Origin: Candidatus Cloacimonadota bacterium
GTDB taxonomy: Bacteria > Cloacimonadota > Cloacimonadia > Cloacimonadales > TCS61
Assembly (NCBI GenBank): GCA_027858325.1
Contig: JAQICU010000006.1
Span: 1 to 6,092 of the forward strand
Direction of reading: 5' to 3'
DNA length: 6,092 bases
Positions 1 through 5,798 of this stretch are shown here, in pieces (position 1 is the first letter of the stretch; each line of letters starts with the position of its first letter). The notes under the pieces were generated by a model. That model was not told the DNA's origin. It ran no database searches and was given only the letters and a program-made list of their open reading frames with translations. A program made the translations under genes and the position numbers.

Positions 1-508
1 TTTCATAATCATTTAGTTTATACTTTAGTACAAAGTCTTTTGCCCAATTGTAATCGAAATTATCTGATAGTACAAATTTGATCTCATTTTTCTCTTGATC
101 AATAAATTCAAGATTTTCCAGCAAGAAACTGTTTTCTTCTCCACTTCCCGGGCATTTAACATCAACTATTTTAATAACATGATCAGGTACATTTTCCATA
201 GAAATCGATCCATTTGTTTCTAATAATATTTTATATTCATTTTCATGTAACAAGTCAAAAAGTTGATAAACATCGGGTTGTAAAAGCGGCTCTCCACCGG
301 TTATTTCAATTAATTTTAGCGGATCATATTCTTTTACTTTTGTTAAAATATCCTCAATAGATAGATTAATCTCACTTTCATAACTATAGGTTGTATCACA
401 GTATTCACAACGTAGATTGCATCCGGCTAAGCGAATAAATATACAAGGTAATCCAGCATAGGTTGATTCACCCTGGATACTGTAAAAAATTTCTGATATA
501 TTTAACAT
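1..508 (-). CDS. queE: 7-carboxy-7-deazaguanine synthase QueE, partial (C-terminus off the left edge)
   Basis: Radical SAM enzyme that converts 6-carboxytetrahydropterin to 7-carboxy-7-deazaguanine, the ring-contracting step of queuosine/7-deazaguanine synthesis in the cytosol. I translated 169 residues from the ATG at 508. The N-terminus has the QueE signature FYSIQGES (8-15). The radical SAM cluster motif CxxxCxxC follows at C30, C34 and C37, in the context GCNLRCEYCDT. The SAM-binding GGEP is at 71-74, LLETNGS at 95-101 and the family motif DVKCPGSGE at 116-124. Family members are a little over 200 residues, so roughly the last fifth lies outside the window. The start is supported by GGGAG five bases upstream. 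It is the last gene of the leftward set, 112 bases after the amidohydrolase. Other queuosine genes are not visible here. The family assignment is secure. Confidence 0.93.
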   Translation of the reverse strand, partial: MLNISEIFYSIQGESTYAGLPCIFIRLAGCNLRCEYCDTTYSYESEINLSIEDILTKVKEYDPLKLIEITGGEPLLQPDVYQLFDLLHENEYKILLETNGSISMENVPDHVIKIVDVKCPGSGEENSFLLENLEFIDQEKNEIKFVLSDNFDYNWAKDFVLKYKLNDYE

Positions 509-620
509 TTTTGCTCCCACTAACCCTACGAAACAAAATCTACAAAGTTAAATCTACCCTTTCGCGATATTTAGCGTTTTCCGTGGGATTAATTTTACTC
601 AGTGTCTCTTTGTTTATCCT
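509..620 (-). promoter_or_regulatory. Leader between amidohydrolase and queE with possible ribosome-site-sequestering pairing
   Basis: Read leftward, TCCCAC (588-583) is the exact complement of GTGGGA (520-515), and the latter overlaps the queE ribosome binding site GGGAG. The 112-base gap is long for this otherwise tight gene set. The stretch also contains a degenerate copy (around 574-589) of the CACGGA-type repeat seen elsewhere in the window, so the pairing may be incidental to repeat sequence. It does not match the class I preQ1 riboswitch pattern. Regulatory function is a guess. Confidence 0.2.
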
Positions 621-1820
621 CTAAAATGGTAAGAACGGAAAATCTTTTATATAGCCTAATTTCGTATTAATTGAATCGGTGATCTTCTCTGGATGTCCGA
701 GTACAAATCTGTTATTCCCATAGAAATAATAATCATCTTTATTTACAATGAATTCATTTAAAAATTTAACATCACCGGATATAGGAGTACCACGATGAAC
801 TAAAAGTTCAATATCTTCCATTTGTACTTGAAGTAAATTCCTAAACGGATCCGGATCATGTTTTTTAACCAGAAGCAAGTTAGATGTATGATCGTTTATT
901 ACTCCGTATTCTTCCGAAAGCATAAGAGCTTTCCCTGCATTTGTTGTGATCATTTTGAATATCTGCTTCATGGGAATATGTGGGAATTGCTGATGAGCAA
1001 ACTTAAGCTCTTCCAAAAGATTAATACTTCCTGACATGGTAGAATCGGTTCCTAAAACCATATTCACTCCATACTGCAGGCAAGCATCTATATCAAGTGT
1101 TTCACCAATTAGATAATTATTTGAATTAGGACACCAGCAGATGGAAGTTCCGGCTTCTGCACATTCTTTGATCTGCTCTCTGGTCAGTGCGATCCCATGA
1201 ATGAGAAGAGTATTCGATTTGAGTAATTTCAGCTTTTTCAACTTTGGAAAACACTCTCTTGAAAGCTTATCAATTCCTTCCCCAAGATGTATAATAAATG
1301 GAATATTGCCGTTAGTCTTTGTATATTCCTCTTCGGCACTGTCTCCGCCCCACCAGTTACCCATGGAAAGTGAATGATGCTGAGTATAATTCTCAAGAAC
1401 ATTTATTGGATTATCTTTATAATAAGATGGTTTTTGTTTTGGAATATGATCTTGTACAACAACACAACCCGAAAATAAATTTTTATAGATCCCTAATAAC
1501 ACAATTTGATTTGCAGCTTTTTCAGTAAGATCAAATGAACCATCATTGATCCATATTTTATTTCGCTCGAGGAATGAATTGGTTTTCTTCATATCCTCTA
1601 CCCAGATATTTACGTTGGAATATGTTTTCCCAAAACCTGCCTTAGGATACCAATTGCTGATAAGATGATCGTGACTATTTATAAAAGGAGGATATGCAAT
1701 GGAATTTGAACAATCAAATTGGATATTCTTATCTTTAAGCAATGAGCTATTGATCCTAATGTTTGCACCCTTAATTATCTTTTCATGATTACAAACACAA
1801 GTATCAACTTTTATTTTCAT
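621..1820 (-). CDS. Metal-dependent amidohydrolase, cytosine deaminase/chlorohydrolase-like branch
   Basis: A 399-residue cytosolic amidohydrolase-superfamily enzyme of unknown substrate. All the expected metal and catalytic positions are present. HxH is at H50/H52 (FINSHDHL, strand 1), H178 and E181 lie in HLGEG, H208 in LLIHG and D259 in LGTDS. CPNSNNYL (230-237) is the substrate-side loop typical of the deaminase/chlorohydrolase (TrzN, SsnA, MtaD, guanine deaminase) branch. The short N-terminal segment and the C-terminal strands after about 310 form the usual flanking beta sandwich. The set H-x-H, H, H, D with HxxE suggests a mononuclear metal centre catalysing hydrolytic deamination or dechlorination. 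The ATG start lies one base after the etfA stop, so the two are almost surely translationally coupled. The fold is certain. The substrate could be a nucleobase, pterin or other cyclic amidine, and the sequence does not decide. Confidence 0.85.
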   Translation of the reverse strand: MKIKVDTCVCNHEKIIKGANIRINSSLLKDKNIQFDCSNSIAYPPFINSHDHLISNWYPKAGFGKTYSNVNIWVEDMKKTNSFLERNKIWINDGSFDLTEKAANQIVLLGIYKNLFSGCVVVQDHIPKQKPSYYKDNPINVLENYTQHHSLSMGNWWGGDSAEEEYTKTNGNIPFIIHLGEGIDKLSRECFPKLKKLKLLKSNTLLIHGIALTREQIKECAEAGTSICWCPNSNNYLIGETLDIDACLQYGVNMVLGTDSTMSGSINLLEELKFAHQQFPHIPMKQIFKMITTNAGKALMLSEEYGVINDHTSNLLLVKKHDPDPFRNLLQVQMEDIELLVHRGTPISGDVKFLNEFIVNKDDYYFYGNNRFVLGHPEKITDSINTKLGYIKDFPFLPF

Positions 1821-1821
1821 A

Positions 1822-3000
1822 CTATTTCAATTTCTTAGTTATCTGTGGAACTATTTCGAAAAGGTCACCCACCAATCCCAGATCTGCAACTTTAAAAATT
1901 GGAGCATCAGGATCTTTGTTTATGGCGATTATGTAATCAGAGGATTGCATTCCTGCCAGATGTTGAATTGCACCGGAAATTCCAACTGCAATATATATTT
2001 TGGGCTTAATTGTTTTGCCAGTCTGTCCGACCTGATGTGGATATGATATCCAATTTGCATCAACAGATGCTCTTGAAGCACCAACGGCACCATCAAGAAC
2101 TTTAGCCAGGTCTTCGATTATTACAAAATTCTCTTTGTTTTTTAAACCTCTACCACCGGTAATTACTAGATCTGCCTCAGTAAGATTTACCATTTGTGAT
2201 TCATCTTTTACGAACTCCAGAAATCTTGTATCATTTTTCAGATCGGAGAAATCAATAGTTTCATTAATTACAGTTCCTTCTCTGGAATCATCTCGTTCCA
2301 ACGGGTCCATTACTTTGTGACGAACAGTTGCCATTTGCGGAAGATGATTTGGTGTTACAATTGTTGCCAGAATATTTCCGCCAAAGGCTGGTCTGGTTTG
2401 CAGCAAATTATTTGTGTCGGGGTCAATTTCCAAACATGTACAATCAGCTGTTAAACCGGTATGTAACTCCACAGCGACTCGAGGTATAAATGACCGACCC
2501 ATCACAGAAGCACCAGAGAGTATGATCTCAGGGTTGTATTTTTTAGCAAGTTCCGTCAGTGCTATAGCATAGGGGAGATCCAGAAAATTCTTTAATTTCG
2601 GATCATCAACTACTATAACTTTATCAGCTCCAAAAGCAATAAGTTCCTTGGAAAGTTCTTCAATATTATGTCCTAAAAGTACAGCAACCAGATCACATTC
2701 ACGCTGCTGGGCTAATTCACTTCCCTTTCCTAAAAGTTCATAAACTACCGGAGCTATTTCATTGTTTTTTTGTTCAGCGAAAACCCAGATATTTTTATAT
2801 TGACTTCTATCAATTGATTTCTGTCCAAATTTGCGAATAAGAATAGCATCGAATGGACATGCACTTACACAGGCACCACAGAGAGTGCATTTATCCATAT
2901 CTATCTCTGCTATTTTATCTTTAATTACGATTGCATCATAGGCACAAGCCTTTAAACAAAGTTCACATCCTATACATTTATCACGAATTACTTCTATCAT
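1822..3000 (-). CDS. etfA: Electron transfer flavoprotein alpha subunit with N-terminal 2x[4Fe-4S] ferredoxin domain
   Basis: Cytosolic FAD-binding ETF alpha subunit of 392 residues, counted from the ATG at 3000. The N-terminal 55 or so residues are a bacterial ferredoxin domain with two complete CxxCxxCxxxC motifs, C9/C12/C15/C19 and C38/C41/C44/C48. Next come the ETF alpha/beta-type domain (about 70-245) and the C-terminal FAD domain. The FAD domain shows GASRASVDANW (308-318), YIAVGISGAIQH (336-347), AINKDPDAPIF (359-369) and ADLGLVGD (372-379). The fused ferredoxin module is known from anaerobe EtfA proteins such as CarE of the caffeyl-CoA reductase complex, where it is thought to pass electrons to or from ferredoxin. 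The ATG is preferred over the adjacent TTG at 3003 because AGGG lies seven bases before it. It is first in its set and is followed by the amidohydrolase after one base. ETF works as a heterodimer, but no etfB is nearby. Confidence 0.95.
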   Translation of the reverse strand: MIEVIRDKCIGCELCLKACAYDAIVIKDKIAEIDMDKCTLCGACVSACPFDAILIRKFGQKSIDRSQYKNIWVFAEQKNNEIAPVVYELLGKGSELAQQRECDLVAVLLGHNIEELSKELIAFGADKVIVVDDPKLKNFLDLPYAIALTELAKKYNPEIILSGASVMGRSFIPRVAVELHTGLTADCTCLEIDPDTNNLLQTRPAFGGNILATIVTPNHLPQMATVRHKVMDPLERDDSREGTVINETIDFSDLKNDTRFLEFVKDESQMVNLTEADLVITGGRGLKNKENFVIIEDLAKVLDGAVGASRASVDANWISYPHQVGQTGKTIKPKIYIAVGISGAIQHLAGMQSSDYIIAINKDPDAPIFKVADLGLVGDLFEIVPQITKKLK

Positions 3001-3033
3001 CAATTTACCCTTTTTGCTTTTTTTAATAAAATA

Positions 3034-3061
3034 AAGATAAAAAATTCACTGTCGGCGTCAA
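3034..3061 (-). promoter_or_regulatory. Candidate promoter for etfA and the leftward gene set
   Basis: Read leftward, TTGACG (3061-3056) is followed after 16 bases by TATCTT (3039-3034). The same bases read TTG-N19-TATCTTTA, one base off the TAnnTTTG form described for Bacteroidota promoters, so the site fits either consensus. Transcription would start near 3027, leaving a leader of about 27 bases before the etfA ATG at 3000. This is inferred from sequence only. Confidence 0.5.
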
Positions 3062-3107
3062 GTATAAATTTATTATCATCTTATCCATATAGGAATTGAT
3101 TGACATG

Positions 3108-3119
3108 AGATCCGTGAGT
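3108..3119 (-). repeat. 12-base repeat, left copy flanking lepA (inverted relative to 4995-5006)
   Basis: The complement strand reads ACTCACGGATCT, identical over all 12 bases to the plus strand at 4995-5006. It lies between the start of lepA and a TTGACA string, within the lepA leader. The core CACGGAT also occurs at 5314-5320. Confidence 0.6.
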
Positions 3120-3167
3120 CTGGATTTTGATTAATATTAAAGATAGAGTTAGAGGAAGGAAAGAAAG

Positions 3168-4973
3168 GTGTCGGCTAAACAGGAACTGATAAGAAATTTT
3201 TGTATTATCGCTCATATTGATCATGGGAAATCAACACTTGCAGATAGAATGCTGGAAGTTACTAATGTTGTTGATATGGGATCTCATGAGGCTCTTGTTT
3301 TGGATGATATGGAGTTGGAAAAAGAACGCGGAATAACAATAAAATCTCATGCAATTCGTATGGAGTACAGAAGAGATGGAAAGACATACATCCTCAATCT
3401 TATTGATACACCGGGTCACGTTGATTTTTCCTATGAAGTCTCCCGCAGTCTTGCCTCCTGTGACGGAGCGCTGTTAATAGTTGATGCCTCTCAAGGAATT
3501 GAAGCTCAGACAATGAGTAATATGTACCTGGCTATGGAGAATGATCTTGAAATAGTTCCTGTGATAAATAAAATTGATCTTCCCAAAGCTGATGTAGAAG
3601 GCACCGAACATGATATTGTAGAAAATATTGGTGTTTTACAAGATAATATATATAAGATCAGTGCCAAGACAGGTGAAGGAGTTGAAGAACTTATTGATGG
3701 TCTTATTGATGATATTCCCCATCCCACAGGTGCACCGGATAAACCAACAAAAGCTTTAATTTTCGATTCTTATTTTGATAAATATCGTGGTGTGATAATT
3801 TTAGTCAGGATCTTTGACGGCAAACTGAACAAAGGTGATGATATCCGATTATTCGCAACAAATAAGGAATATACGATCGAGGAGATCGGATATTTAGGAT
3901 TGAAGCAAATTCCCACCAAAGGACTCAAAACAGGTGAAGTTGGCTACATAATTGCAAATATTAAGAGTATTTCTAAAGCGCGGGTTGGAGACACAATCAC
4001 TACTACCGAGAATGGTTGTTCAGAGGCTTTGCCGGGATTTGAAGAACCTAAACCTATGGTTTATAGTGGAGTTTTTCCACTTGATAAAGACGATCATGAA
4101 AATCTGAGAGATGCACTGGGAAAATTAAGCTTGAATGATGCATCACTTACTTATGAACCGGAAAGTTCACTCGCTTTGGGTTTTGGATTCCGTTGTGGTT
4201 TTTTAGGTATGCTGCATCTGGAGATCGTAAAGGAAAGATTATCTCGTGAATATGATGTTCTGATAATTACAACAACCCCGAGTGTTAAGTTCTTAATAAA
4301 TTTAGAGAACGGGACTCAGAAAATTATATATAATCCGGTTGATATGCCCGATCCCGCTGGAATTGCTAATATTGAAGAACCGATAATGGATATTGAAATA
4401 ATCGTGCCGAGTGAATATGTTGGGAACATTATGAGTTTAGTACAGGAAAGGCGTGGTATTCAAAAAGATATGCAGTATATTGATGAGAAAAGATTGTCGA
4501 TCCATTATGAAATGCCGCTTATCGAGATCATTTTTGATTTCTATGACAGGCTTAAATCTTTAAGTCGCGGTTATGCATCTTTAGATTATTCATTCAAAGA
4601 ATTCAGGGTGGCAAATGTTGTGAAAGTGGATATGATGATCAATAGCGAACGAGTGGATGCAATGTCATTTATCTGCCATGCCGATAAAGCTTTCAACTGG
4701 GGAAAAAGTATTACAAAGAAGCTTAAGGAAGTTATTCCCAAACAGCAGTTCAAAGTTGCCCTGCAGGCTAGTATCGGAGCGAAGATAATTGCCAGAAGTA
4801 CGATCAATGCATTACGCAAGAATGTAACTGCCAAATGTTATGGTGGTGATATTACTAGAAAACGGAAATTGCTTGAAATACAGAAAGAAGGAAAGAAACG
4901 TATGAAAGAGATAGGTTCTGTACAAGTTCCGCAAGAAGCGTTTCTGGAAGTTCTCAAAGCAGATCGAGGATAG
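3168..4973 (+). CDS. lepA: Elongation factor 4 (LepA) translational GTPase
   Basis: Complete LepA/EF4, 601 residues, the normal family length. It is a ribosome-binding GTPase involved in translation quality and initiation, acting at the membrane-cytosol boundary. The GTPase domain has G1 AHIDHGKS (15-22), G2 GITIK (55-59), G3 DTPGH (80-84), G4 NKID (134-137) and G5 SAK (165-167). Domain II covers about 190-285. Domain III carries LNDASLTYEPESS (322-334) and GFGFRCGFLGMLH (338-350). The LepA-specific C-terminal domain begins near 485 and contains KCYGGDITRKRKLL (556-569), QKEGKKRMK (572-580) and the VPQEAF ending. There is no domain IV, which separates it from EF-G. The GTG start is supported by AGGAAGGA seven bases upstream and by the next in-frame ATG falling at codon 28, inside the GTPase fold. 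It is divergent from etfA. No promoter is convincing. Confidence 0.98.
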   Translation: MSAKQELIRNFCIIAHIDHGKSTLADRMLEVTNVVDMGSHEALVLDDMELEKERGITIKSHAIRMEYRRDGKTYILNLIDTPGHVDFSYEVSRSLASCDGALLIVDASQGIEAQTMSNMYLAMENDLEIVPVINKIDLPKADVEGTEHDIVENIGVLQDNIYKISAKTGEGVEELIDGLIDDIPHPTGAPDKPTKALIFDSYFDKYRGVIILVRIFDGKLNKGDDIRLFATNKEYTIEEIGYLGLKQIPTKGLKTGEVGYIIANIKSISKARVGDTITTTENGCSEALPGFEEPKPMVYSGVFPLDKDDHENLRDALGKLSLNDASLTYEPESSLALGFGFRCGFLGMLHLEIVKERLSREYDVLIITTTPSVKFLINLENGTQKIIYNPVDMPDPAGIANIEEPIMDIEIIVPSEYVGNIMSLVQERRGIQKDMQYIDEKRLSIHYEMPLIEIIFDFYDRLKSLSRGYASLDYSFKEFRVANVVKVDMMINSERVDAMSFICHADKAFNWGKSITKKLKEVIPKQQFKVALQASIGAKIIARSTINALRKNVTAKCYGGDITRKRKLLEIQKEGKKRMKEIGSVQVPQEAFLEVLKADRG

Positions 4974-4994
4974 TTATTCCCATAGAAAGTAATA

Positions 4995-5006
4995 ACTCAC
5001 GGATCT
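4995..5006 (+). repeat. 12-base repeat, right copy flanking lepA
   Basis: ACTCACGGATCT, identical to the complement of 3108-3119. It opens a longer patchy unit that ends with GCGGATAAACAC (5039-5050). The same start and end pieces (CTCACGGAT … GCGGATACAC) are adjacent at 5312-5334. This suggests that the copy here has been interrupted by the hairpin at 5010-5035. Confidence 0.55.
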
Positions 5007-5009
5007 GCA

Positions 5010-5035
5010 CCAGCCTTCGTCAAAATTTCGGTTGG
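5010..5035 (+). repeat. Hairpin between lepA and the LapA-domain gene
   Basis: CCAGCC (5010-5015) pairs with GGTTGG (5030-5035) with one G-T wobble, around a 14-base loop. No T-run follows, so it is not a standard intrinsic terminator. It interrupts a CACGGAT/GCGGAT repeat unit. Confidence 0.35.
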
Positions 5036-5080
5036 CAAGCGGATAAACACAATAAAGTAAAATAAAAGGAGAGAATTTTT

Positions 5081-5305
5081 ATGAAACTTAAAACAGCTAT
5101 AATTTTATTATTGTTGCTTATCTTTACAATAATATTATTTCAAAACTTAGAAGTTGTTCCAATCCAATTGTTATTCTGGAAATTTGAAATATCTCGTATT
5201 ATCTTGCTTCCGCTTACATTACTTGTTGGTGTTATTATTGGTTTCCTGATTTCCAGTTCGAGAAAGAAAAAGGAACAAAAAGCGAAGGATAATAACGAGG
5301 AATAG
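5081..5305 (+). CDS. LapA-domain (DUF1049-type) two-helix membrane protein
   Basis: A 74-residue inner-membrane protein of the lipopolysaccharide-assembly LapA-domain type. In enterobacteria LapA helps tune lipopolysaccharide synthesis, but the role of short single-domain copies in other phyla is not established. Helix 1 spans about residues 4-20. The typical QNLEVVPIQLLFWKFEI-like linker follows (about 21-37, QN then LFW). Helix 2 spans about 39-59 with the GVIIGFL small-residue motif. A lysine-rich acidic cytosolic tail (RKKKEQKAK then DNNEE) completes the protein. The length and motif order match the family. The ATG is preceded by AGGAGAG at seven bases' spacing. The gap of 107 bases after lepA carries repeats, so cotranscription is possible but not shown. 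The domain call is firm and the cellular role is open. Confidence 0.85.
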   Translation: MKLKTAIILLLLLIFTIILFQNLEVVPIQLLFWKFEISRIILLPLTLLVGVIIGFLISSSRKKKEQKAKDNNEE

Positions 5306-5311
5306 ATTTAG

Positions 5312-5335
5312 CTCACGGATTTACGCGGATACACA
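5312..5335 (+). repeat. CACGGAT/GCGGAT repeat unit after the LapA-domain gene
   Basis: CTCACGGAT (5312-5320) is followed at once by TTACGCGGATACACA. The unit contains two near-identical halves (CACGGAT and CGCGGAT). It shares CTCACGGAT with 4996-5004 and GCGGATA with 5039-5045. Similar units are widespread between genes in several bacterial lineages, but I cannot name a defined family. Confidence 0.5.
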
Positions 5336-5380
5336 TGAAAGTTTAGCGACGAACAAAAGCAAATATTGGTATTCAATAAT

Positions 5381-5430
5381 TGTCATCCTGAGTCCTTCGG
5401 CACCGCTCAGGACAGGCTTAGTCGAAGGAG
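5381..5430. repeat. Imperfect palindromic intergenic repeat with two overlapping stems
   Basis: TCCTGAG (5386-5392) pairs with CTCAGGA (5406-5412). Independently, TCCTTCG (5393-5399) pairs with CGAAGGA (5423-5429). The two stems interlock, so as RNA or single-stranded DNA they are mutually exclusive or form a pseudoknot. The vocabulary (TGTCATCCTGAG, GCTCAGGACAGGC, GTCGAAGGA) is that of a palindromic repeat found between genes in many unrelated bacterial genomes. Confidence 0.65.
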
Positions 5431-5483
5431 AACGAAAGCAAAGGTTAACACCAAGTGTATAAAAACAGAATTTTAACAACTAA

Positions 5484-5514
5484 CCTGTCTTCGCTAAAGC
5501 TACGCCAAGGCAGG
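5484..5514. repeat. Hairpin repeat (CCTGTCTT…AAGGCAGG)
   Basis: CCTGTCTT (5484-5491) pairs with AAGGCAGG (5507-5514) over eight positions with one T-G wobble, around a 15-base loop with CGCTAAAGC. It resembles a second common intergenic palindrome family that contains TTCGCTAAAGC. No T-run follows on either strand. Confidence 0.55.
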
Positions 5515-5538
5515 CAAAAGCGAACAAATAACATTTAA

Positions 5539-5673
5539 TTATTACAATACAGACACAGATATACAAAAGCTATATTTGAAACACTGTTTAATAGACCAAT
5601 AAAAGTTGATCTTGAACAGTCGATTTTAAAAGGCAATAAAATATGTAAACAAATTATCTATATTAATGATTAA
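5539..5673 (+). pseudogene. Decayed gene fragment, C-terminal end of an unidentified protein
   Basis: An open frame of 44 codons runs from just after a stop at 5536 to a TAA at 5671-5673 and has no plausible start codon near its left end. From about 5560 the reading looks like real protein. It gives AIFETLFNRPIKVDLEQSI and then LKGNKICKQIIYIND before the stop. The pattern 'LF-x-RPIKV-x-L-x-QSI-L-x-G-(D/N)-x-x-C…I-Y-I' recalls the last strand-helix-strand of small ligand-binding or regulator domains (V4R-like or similar), but I cannot name the family. The missing N-terminal part is replaced by the repeats at 5381-5514, so this is best read as the surviving tail of a disrupted gene. A chance open frame is the alternative. 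Confidence 0.4.
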
Positions 5674-5708
5674 TACGTCGGAATTGTTACGATCACGCCA
5701 AAGACAAA

Positions 5709-5723
5709 CAAACCAGCCGTTTG
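5709..5723. repeat. Small hairpin CAAAC…GTTTG
   Basis: CAAAC (5709-5713) pairs with GTTTG (5719-5723) around CAGCC. It lies five bases before the stronger palindrome at 5729-5744, and both fall inside the 115-base element bounded by TTGTTAC direct repeats. Confidence 0.4.
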
Positions 5724-5728
5724 AATCG

Positions 5729-5744
5729 CCCCGATTTATCGGGG
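5729..5744. repeat. Perfect palindrome CCCCGA-TTTA-TCGGGG
   Basis: A six-base GC-rich stem (5729-5734 with 5739-5744) closes a TTTA loop, with a further possible T-A pair inside. This is the most stable hairpin of the interval. It is not followed by a T-run on the plus strand (GGGGAAAC follows). On the minus strand it is followed by CGATTC, so intrinsic termination is unlikely. Confidence 0.6.
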
Positions 5745-5798
5745 AAACAAAGAGCACTGACAAACCCGACTGCCGACACGCTTGTTACACACAATTTT

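Larger units (their letters stand above)
5306..5798. other. Gene-poor, repeat-rich interval
   Basis: This stretch of 493 bases holds no intact gene. Every frame is broken by frequent stops. It contains the repeat units and hairpins listed separately, plus one coding-like remnant at 5539-5673. It separates the rightward lepA/LapA pair from the leftward ATPase gene, so it is a convergent intergenic region where transcription from both sides would be expected to end. No T-run-terminated hairpin of normal strength was found. Confidence 0.75.

Noticed and set aside
509..620. preQ1 riboswitch upstream of queE
   Set aside because: The conserved stem-loop and A-rich tail of class I are not present. 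Only one possible hexamer pairing over the ribosome site was found.
1319..1528. Plus-strand open frame of 69 codons inside the amidohydrolase gene
   Set aside because: It lies wholly opposite a well-supported conserved gene and its translation shows no recognisable motif. The same applies to the antisense frames at 2135-2320, 3231-3419, 3506-3727 and 4586-4834.
3001..3003. TTG as the start codon of etfA, giving 393 residues
   Set aside because: The ATG directly after it has better spacing (seven bases) from AGGG and is the commoner start. The difference is one residue.
3100..3128. TTGACA at 3100-3105 as the lepA -35 box
   Set aside because: At 17 bases' spacing the -10 would be GATTTT, a poor match. 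The better TAATAT at 3132-3137 is 26 bases away, too far for a standard promoter.
5312..5744. CRISPR array
   Set aside because: The repeats are different from one another, unevenly spaced and mostly self-complementary. There is no regular repeat-spacer periodicity and no cas gene.
5676..5790. An integron attC recombination site
   Set aside because: The cores next to TTGTTAC (GTTACGA, GTTACAC) do not fit GTTRRRY, no proper RYYYAAC partner exists, and the two TTGTTAC copies are direct rather than inverted.
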